Below are positions 7,784 to 12,339 of a stretch of 12,339 nucleotides of DNA, one piece after another. Below the pieces are notes generated by a model. The model did not search any database. It was not told where the DNA came from and saw only the letters and a list, made by a program, of their open reading frames with translations. Both the position numbers and the translations under genes were made by a program. The stretch lies in NCBI GenBank assembly GCA_031280065.1, contig JAITHH010000130.1, positions 1 to 12,339 of the forward strand, in the 5' to 3' direction. The DNA is from Treponema sp. (GTDB lineage: Bacteria; Spirochaetota; Spirochaetia; Treponematales; Breznakiellaceae). Each line of letters begins with the position of its first letter. Position 1 is the first letter of the stretch.

Positions 7784-7816
7784 ATGGTTATTACGGGGAA
7801 AGGGGGGAGGGGACGT

Positions 7817-9049
7817 ATGTCAAATGAATCTTTATTCCCGGACCGGAATAAACTCCGGGAGAACTATGAACGGCTTACCGAAGTCAGAGACGGAATAACC
7901 CGGGCGCTTTTAGTCCGTCTGGAGCACATTCTGGATACCTTACCTTCCCATCCGACACTCAAGGGCCGGATCAAGGATTTTCCCAGTTATTTTAAGAAAT
8001 ACCTCCGGCTGCTCTCCCTCAGTTCTAAAGCGCCGGCTGCTATCACCGATATTATCGGCATCAGAATCATCTGCCCTTTTATTGAAGAACTGGTTATGGC
8101 CGAGAAGCTGGTCAGCGGGAACTTCGAGGTGCTTGAGGTGGAACGGAAGGGTTCTGACTATTCATTCAAAGAATTTGGCTATGAATCGATCCATATTTTG
8201 ATTAAGATTCCCCCTGAACTGGTGCGGGAGTATGAGGGTTCCGCATGTGAAATCGCTGAAATCCAGCTCCGCACGATCTTACAGGATGCCTGGGCCGAGG
8301 TGGAACATGAATTGGTCTACAAGGCGGAATTCACCCCCTTTGACAACCCCATGAAGCGGAAACTGGCGGCGGTCAACGCCAGTCTTTCTCTGGCCGATAT
8401 TATCTTTCAAGAGATACGGAGCCACCAGCGGCAGCTCAACGGCCAGTTGGGGAAACGGAGGGAATCGTTCTTCAAAAAGATCGAGGAAGCCACTGACGCG
8501 CTGCTCTTTGATGAGTACACGCCTCCCGAAGAAAATGTGCTGGAAGCCGCTCCGCCGCCGCAGCCTATCAGCGATGATTCTATAGACAGTTTACTGCTCA
8601 ACGCCTTATATGCTCATAACAAGAACCAGTTTTTACAGGCCATAAATTTTTACAGCCGCATCCTCAAAATGCGGCCCGATACGGCCATCTGTTCGCTGAT
8701 CTATAAACACCGGGGCATGGCCTATTTTGCCCAGTCCCAGTATGAAGAGGCCATTGACGATTTCACGCAGGCTTTGGAGTTAGACCCCGCAGCTTATAAA
8801 GTCGCTTATTACCGGGGGCTTGTCCACGCGGTGCGGTTACAGTACCAGGCGGCCATTGAGGATTTTACGCAGTCTCTGACGCTCTATCCGTATCAGCCTT
8901 TTTGCCATTACCGCCGGGGGCAGGCGTATTATCATCTTGAAGACTACCCGCAGGCGCTGGCTGACTGTGAGGCGGCTTTGCATTTGGAACCGCAAAACGA
9001 AGCCGCGCAGAAGTTCCGGCGGCTGCTTCTCCAAAAATTGAAGATGTAA
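7817..9049 (+). CDS. RelA/SpoT-domain alarmone synthetase fused to TPR repeats
   Basis: This 410-residue protein has an N-terminal (p)ppGpp synthetase-like domain and a C-terminal TPR array. Synthetase features are the G-loop-like RIKDFPSYFKK (R51, K53, S57, K60), DIIGIRII (D78), KGSDYSFKEFGYESIH (D114, Y115), EIQLRT (E148) and AWAEVEHELVYK (about 159-169). All key positions known from RelA/SpoT synthetases appear present, so pyrophosphate transfer from ATP to GDP/GTP is likely. There is no hydrolase (HD) domain. A helical linker and a Pro-rich hinge (245-250) lead to four TPRs (about 259-395), which should bind a partner. I chose ATG 7817 with GGAGG at 7806-7810, because the ATG at 7784 falls right after the flaA terminator T-tract. 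Only 33 nt separate the terminator from this start. The 3' end is overlapped by rsmG on the other strand. Confidence 0.87.
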   Translation: MSNESLFPDRNKLRENYERLTEVRDGITRALLVRLEHILDTLPSHPTLKGRIKDFPSYFKKYLRLLSLSSKAPAAITDIIGIRIICPFIEELVMAEKLVSGNFEVLEVERKGSDYSFKEFGYESIHILIKIPPELVREYEGSACEIAEIQLRTILQDAWAEVEHELVYKAEFTPFDNPMKRKLAAVNASLSLADIIFQEIRSHQRQLNGQLGKRRESFFKKIEEATDALLFDEYTPPEENVLEAAPPPQPISDDSIDSLLLNALYAHNKNQFLQAINFYSRILKMRPDTAICSLIYKHRGMAYFAQSQYEEAIDDFTQALELDPAAYKVAYYRGLVHAVRLQYQAAIEDFTQSLTLYPYQPFCHYRRGQAYYHLEDYPQALADCEAALHLEPQNEAAQKFRRLLLQKLKM

Positions 9050-9800
9050 GAGCCTGTTCAAATTGTGGATTTCTGCGGTCAATAGACCGCAAAGTATCCC
9101 GCAGGCACAGGAGATGGCGTTCGTCCGCGAGGAACGGGACCGGACAAGGCAAAACCTCCAAATCTTCGGCCCTGCCAAGCTCTTCCACAATGGCCGCCCG
9201 CCGTCCCTTATAAGCCGCTAAAACACCGCCGGGACGGAGGAGCCGGAAAAGCGCACGGAGAACCGGCGGCTCCAGCGGACGGAAAGCCCGGAAGACCGCC
9301 AGATCAAAGCGTTCTCCCGGTGCGCGCTCCATGTCCGCCTCTTCCACCCTTGCATTGGGAAGGCCCAGCACTGCCAGCGTGTTCCGCAAAAAGTTAGCCC
9401 GCCGCCCCATGCGCTCAATCAGCGTAAAGTCCGCATCCGGCAGGGCGATTGCTAAGGGGATGCCTGGCAAGCCCGCGCCAGAGCCCACGTCCGCCACCAG
9501 GGGAACTGCGGGCTTGCCTTGCAAGCCCGCGCCAGAACCCACGTCCGCCGCATAGCTTCCCGCCCGCGCAAGGCCGCTGATGATCCCCAGGGGGGCGAGG
9601 GAATCCAGGATGTGCTTAATGGTCAGCTCCTCCCGGTTCCGGGCCCCCACCAGCCCATAGGCCGGATTGAAGCGCTCAATTTCTTCTATATAAACATAAA
9701 GGAGCCGCAGTACTTCGGCGGAACGGGGACCCAGCAGGGCTTCTACCCGTGAATCCCCCTCCCGCAGACGGAACAGCCCCGCCTCTAATGTGGAAGCCAT
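8865..9800 (-). CDS. rsmG: 16S rRNA (guanine-N7) methyltransferase RsmG, with internal duplication and extended tail
   Basis: RsmG (GidB) uses SAM to methylate G527 (E. coli numbering) of 16S rRNA in the cytoplasm. Family motifs are present: IKHILDSLAPL (61-71), ADVGSGAGLPGIPLAIALP (SAM motif I, 103-121), LIERMGRRANFL (127-138), VFRAFRPLEP (169-178) and YKG (197-199). Two things are odd. Motif I is preceded by an 18-residue extra copy (ADVGSGAGL at about 85-93) that breaks the normal spacing. Homology also seems to end near residue 233, and the remaining 78 residues are unlike RsmG and partly antisense to the alarmone synthetase gene (185-bp overlap). Without the insert and tail the length would be a normal 215 or so. 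The start overlaps the tex stop by one base (TGATG), so the two genes form an operon. Activity is uncertain because the duplication sits at the cofactor site. Confidence 0.9.
   Translation of the reverse strand: MASTLEAGLFRLREGDSRVEALLGPRSAEVLRLLYVYIEEIERFNPAYGLVGARNREELTIKHILDSLAPLGIISGLARAGSYAADVGSGAGLQGKPAVPLVADVGSGAGLPGIPLAIALPDADFTLIERMGRRANFLRNTLAVLGLPNARVEEADMERAPGERFDLAVFRAFRPLEPPVLRALFRLLRPGGVLAAYKGRRAAIVEELGRAEDLEVLPCPVPFLADERHLLCLRDTLRSIDRRNPQFEQALTSSIFGEAAAGTSARLRFAVPNAKPPHSQPAPAGSLQDDNTPAPGGNGKKADTDRASETA
9074..9091. repeat. Small inverted repeat between the converging genes
   Basis: TGCGGTC and GACCGCA flank an AATA loop, 25 nt after the alarmone synthetase stop and inside the rsmG tail. 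Neither strand has a T-tract after it, so it is at best a weak or Rho-assisted terminator. No better terminator is seen for either converging gene. Confidence 0.4.
9461..9549 (-). repeat. 54-nt in-frame duplication within the rsmG SAM motif
   Basis: The segment 9461-9495 recurs at 9515-9549 with two differences in 35 bases; 19 unique bases lie between. The 54-nt offset adds exactly 18 residues and duplicates ADVGSGAGL. The copy nearer the rsmG 3' end (9461-9495) encodes the canonical GLPGIPLAIA continuation, so the upstream copy (9515-9549) is the extra one. Confidence 0.9.
9508..9530. repeat. Perfect 10-bp inverted repeat inside the rsmG duplication
   Basis: GCGGGCTTGC and GCAAGCCCGC flank a CTT loop. 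The right arm is part of the duplicated segment, while most of the left arm lies in the unique spacer between copies. This suggests insertion of a palindromic element rather than simple slippage. The structure is certain; the element interpretation is inferred. Confidence 0.8.
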
Positions 9801-12301
9801 CAGCGTTTGACGGGCTTGCTGTTCCGCTCCTGCATCTTCTTCAAGGCATCCGCAAAGGGGTTGTACATGGTGCCGTCATCGTCCCGATCCCGGCGCGGAC
9901 CTTGCGGGCCCTGAAAGGCGGGCCGGGGAGCATAGCCGGAGGATGCCGTAGGCGCAGCCCTCGGCGCGGGGCGGGAATTCCCGCCTGCCAGAACCGGCTG
10001 GGACGCGGCTTTCTTGACCATCAGGACTTTCTGTTTGCCCTCCGCCTGCCCGTTCTCCGCGCCGGCCCAGGACACGGTTCCTCCCTGTCCGGCAGCCTGA
10101 TCTGCCAGGCCGGGGTTGGTTTTCCGGGAAAGGCCGATCCGCTTCCGGTCCCGCTCCAGGTTGATAATGGTGAATTCCAGCACGTCCCCCACCTTGACCA
10201 GGTCCAGCGGATCCTTGACAAAGTGATCGCTCATCTCGGAGATATGAACCAGGGCGGTTTCCTTGATCCCCAGGTCCACAAAGGCCCCGAAGTCCACCAC
10301 GTTCTTGATCTTCCCGGTGATCCGCATCCCCTCCTGAAGATCCTCAAAGGTTACTACCCCCTTCTGCATGATCGGTTTGGGGTAGCCTTCACGGGGGTCC
10401 CGGTTGGGCTTCCGCAGTTCCTCCACAATATCGGTGATCGTGGCGTCGCCGATGCCGTGCTTCTCCCGTATCTGGGCCATCGCGTCTGCGGAAAGGCTTG
10501 CGGCGGAAAGTCCGCCGGTCGCGGTAACGGTCTCCAGCTTCTCCCGTATCTCCCGCGCTGCCCCGTAATTCTCCGGGTGCACCCAGGTATTGTCCAGGTT
10601 CTCCACGCTGCCGGGAATCTTGAGGAAGCCCGCGCACTGCTCAAAGCTCTTGGGGCCCATGCCGGGAACGGCGGTCAGATCCTCGCGGCTGGCGATCTTC
10701 CCCTTCTCCTCCCGGTACTTGACTATCTTCTTTGCCAAGGATGAATTGATCCCCGACACGTACTTGAGCAGGGACGCGCTGGCGGTGTTGAGATTCACCC
10801 CCACGTTGTTCACCACCGAGGAAACCACCTCGTCCAGGGTTTCGGAGAGTTTTTTCTGGTTGAGGTCATGCTGGTAGAGTCCCACGCCAATGGACTTGGG
10901 GTCGATCTTCACTAGTTCGGCGAGGGGGTCCTGGAGCCGGCGGCCAATGGAAATAGCCCCCCGGATGGTGAGGTCCAGATCGGGGAATTCCTCCCGGGCA
11001 ATGTCGCTGGCCGAATAGACCGAAGCCCCGTCTTCATCCACCACGGTAAAAAGCACCTCCAGGCTGTTTTCGGCGATAACCTGGGACACGATCTCCTGCA
11101 CTTCCTTGGTGCCGGTGCCGTTGCCCACAGCGATAAGCTGCACGTCGTAGCCCTTGACCCCCTCCAGGATCAGCCGCTTCGCCTCTTCCGCCTTGTGGTT
11201 GTAGATGACGCAGGACCCTAGGTACTTCCCGGTGTCGTCCAGGAAGGCGCACTTGGTGCCCGTGCGGATCCCCGGATCGATGCCCAGTACCCTGGTTCCC
11301 TTGATGGGCTGCTGCATGAGGAGGTTTTTGAGGTTCTGGCTGAATACCGAAATGCCGTGATCGTCCGCCGCGTCCCCCTGGTCTCCCCGAAGCTCCCGGA
11401 TCACCGCGGGGGAGAGGAGCCGTTTGAGGCCGTCCTCGACGGCGGTTTTGTGGTAGTCGTTGTGGAGGACATACTTATGCTGCAGGAGGTTCACCGCCGC
11501 GTTCTCGTCCACATCAATGGTAACTTCCAGCACGTTCTCCCGCTCGCCCCGGTTTATGGCGAGAATCCGGTGGGGCTTGATCCGGGACAGGGCTTCGGCG
11601 TAGTCCCAGTACATCTGGTAGGTCGAGGTCTTTCGGGCCTCTTCATCTCCCAGGCCGGGCTTTTCAGAGCCTTTGACGATGATCCTGCCGTCGGCCAGGT
11701 AGAAACGCTTGACCGCGGCCCGGTTTTCACTCTCCTGACTAACCCGCTCGGCGATGATGTCCATGGCCCCCTGCAAGGCATCCTGGACGCTGGCCACGGA
11801 AAGCTCTGGATGCTCCGGGTCCTCCCGCACAAACTCCGCGGCCTTTGCCATGAGCGCGGGTTCTTCCAGCTCCTCCATGGCGTTGGCCAGGGGCTCCAGG
11901 CCCCGTTCCTGGGCGAGCATCCCCCGTGTTTTCTTCTTGCGCTTGTAGGGGCTGTAGATGTCTTCCAGTTCCGTCAGGGTGGCGGCCTTGCTGATGTTCT
12001 CGTAGAGCGGCATGGTGAGCTTCCCCTGTTCGAAGATCAGGCGGATGATTTCGAGCCGCCGGGTCTCCAGGTTCTTCCCGCCGCTGAATTGATGGTCTAT
12101 GTCCCGAATCTGCACTTCATCCAGGTTGCCGGTCTTTTCCTTCCGGTAGCGGGCGATGAAGGGCACGGTACAGCCTTCGTTTAGCAATCCAACCACCGCG
12201 GAGACTTGGCCCATGTTGACGGCGAGTCCTTCGGCGATACGTTTCATCAAAGCGATTTCATTGACCGCTAAGGCGTCGATAAATTCCTGATTTAATTCCA
12301 T
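9800..12301 (-). CDS. tex: Tex-family S1 RNA-binding transcription accessory protein
   Basis: This 833-residue Tex/YhgF protein binds nucleic acid and is thought to act on transcription and RNA metabolism in the cytoplasm. It has the helical N-terminal Tex region (MELNQEF... with VPFIARYRKEKTGNLDE and IYSPYKRKKKTRG), and then a YqgF/RNase H-like domain (about 335-455, VLGIDPGIRTGTKCAF). Helix-hairpin-helix motifs follow (about 505-575, NLNTASASLLKYVSGI and LTAVPGMGPKSFEQCAGFL), then an S1 domain (about 653-727, GMRITGKIKNVVDFGAFVDLGI). The last 105 residues are a Gly/Pro/Arg-rich tail ending in YNPFADALKKMQERN, making the protein longer than the usual 770 to 780. I chose ATG 12301 rather than TTG 12319: the latter overlaps the predicted -10 box, and neither has a ribosome binding site. 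It is transcribed with rsmG. Confidence 0.95.
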   Translation of the reverse strand: MELNQEFIDALAVNEIALMKRIAEGLAVNMGQVSAVVGLLNEGCTVPFIARYRKEKTGNLDEVQIRDIDHQFSGGKNLETRRLEIIRLIFEQGKLTMPLYENISKAATLTELEDIYSPYKRKKKTRGMLAQERGLEPLANAMEELEEPALMAKAAEFVREDPEHPELSVASVQDALQGAMDIIAERVSQESENRAAVKRFYLADGRIIVKGSEKPGLGDEEARKTSTYQMYWDYAEALSRIKPHRILAINRGERENVLEVTIDVDENAAVNLLQHKYVLHNDYHKTAVEDGLKRLLSPAVIRELRGDQGDAADDHGISVFSQNLKNLLMQQPIKGTRVLGIDPGIRTGTKCAFLDDTGKYLGSCVIYNHKAEEAKRLILEGVKGYDVQLIAVGNGTGTKEVQEIVSQVIAENSLEVLFTVVDEDGASVYSASDIAREEFPDLDLTIRGAISIGRRLQDPLAELVKIDPKSIGVGLYQHDLNQKKLSETLDEVVSSVVNNVGVNLNTASASLLKYVSGINSSLAKKIVKYREEKGKIASREDLTAVPGMGPKSFEQCAGFLKIPGSVENLDNTWVHPENYGAAREIREKLETVTATGGLSAASLSADAMAQIREKHGIGDATITDIVEELRKPNRDPREGYPKPIMQKGVVTFEDLQEGMRITGKIKNVVDFGAFVDLGIKETALVHISEMSDHFVKDPLDLVKVGDVLEFTIINLERDRKRIGLSRKTNPGLADQAAGQGGTVSWAGAENGQAEGKQKVLMVKKAASQPVLAGGNSRPAPRAAPTASSGYAPRPAFQGPQGPRRDRDDDGTMYNPFADALKKMQERNSKPVKR
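9970..9985. repeat. 16-bp perfect palindrome in the tex C-terminal tail
   Basis: GGCGGGAATTCCCGCC is fully self-complementary and sits in the low-complexity tail of tex. Like the rsmG palindrome, it has GCGGG/CCCGC arms and is followed within two to three bases by GCCAGAACC. It may belong to the same family of short palindromic repeats. Confidence 0.6.
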
Positions 12302-12309
12302 AGAACCGC

Positions 12310-12338
12310 ATTGTACCAAAGGGGGGAGGGTAAAACAA
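12310..12338 (-). promoter_or_regulatory. Promoter of tex-rsmG, predicting a leaderless transcript
   Basis: On the minus strand TTGTTT (12338-12333) and TACAAT (12315-12310) are spaced by 17 nt. The ATG begins only 8 nt after the -10 box, at 12301, where transcription itself would be expected to start. No Shine-Dalgarno sequence lies between them, so a leaderless or nearly leaderless mRNA is predicted. Confidence 0.6.
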
Positions 12339-12339
12339 G

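Noticed and set aside
7784..7816. Upstream ATG extending the alarmone synthetase by 11 residues
   Set aside because: It directly follows the terminator T-tract, has no ribosome binding site, and the extra residues are Gly/Arg-rich translation of the real ribosome binding site.
12302..12319. TTG start extending Tex by six residues
   Set aside because: The codon overlaps the predicted -10 box region and has no ribosome binding site; Tex proteins typically begin close to the MELN-like start.

Overview
The window looks like a chromosomal segment of a GC-rich spirochaete, most likely a Treponema of the termite-gut type. The main evidence is a clear FlaA flagellar sheath protein preceded by a zinc amidase and a small GerMN-like protein. 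From memory, the amidase / small protein / FlaA order matches T. pallidum TP0247-TP0249. The genus is an inference from gene content; no database was searched.

Region 1 (1-3111, minus strand) holds most of a very large surface or periplasmic protein that runs off the left edge. It has a lipoprotein signal peptide, four fibronectin type III-like modules arranged as a duplicated pair, a Gly/Ser linker, an unassigned domain and about nine GLUG-type repeats. The signal peptide (3111-3034) is one base out of frame with the rest, which is open for more than 1000 codons. This is a frameshift mutation, a sequencing error or a recoding site. A 205-bp divergent spacer follows, with a promoter for this gene and G-tracts on both strands.

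Region 2 (3317-7783, plus strand) contains an ATP-grasp ligase of unknown substrate, an N-acetylmuramoyl-L-alanine amidase and a membrane-anchored GerMN protein, linked by 7-nt and 4-nt overlaps. flaA follows with its own perfect-consensus sigma-70 promoter, embedded in the end of the GerMN gene. flaA ends in a 15-bp stem-loop followed by a strong intrinsic terminator. The overlaps suggest an envelope-remodelling operon that may read into flaA.

Region 3 (7817-9049, plus strand) is a RelA/SpoT-type alarmone synthetase domain fused to four TPR repeats. It starts 33 nt after the flaA terminator, leaving almost no room for a private promoter.

Region 4 (12301-8865, minus strand) is a tex-rsmG operon joined by a TGATG overlap. 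tex has a promoter at the right edge that predicts a leaderless mRNA. rsmG carries an 18-residue in-frame duplication of its SAM-binding motif containing a perfect palindrome. Its C-terminal tail runs antisense into the 3' end of the alarmone synthetase gene by 185 bp.

I see no RNA genes, CRISPR arrays or transposases. The most unusual signals are the frameshifted giant lipoprotein, the rsmG duplication with its palindrome, and the flaA 3' end coupled to an alarmone synthetase.
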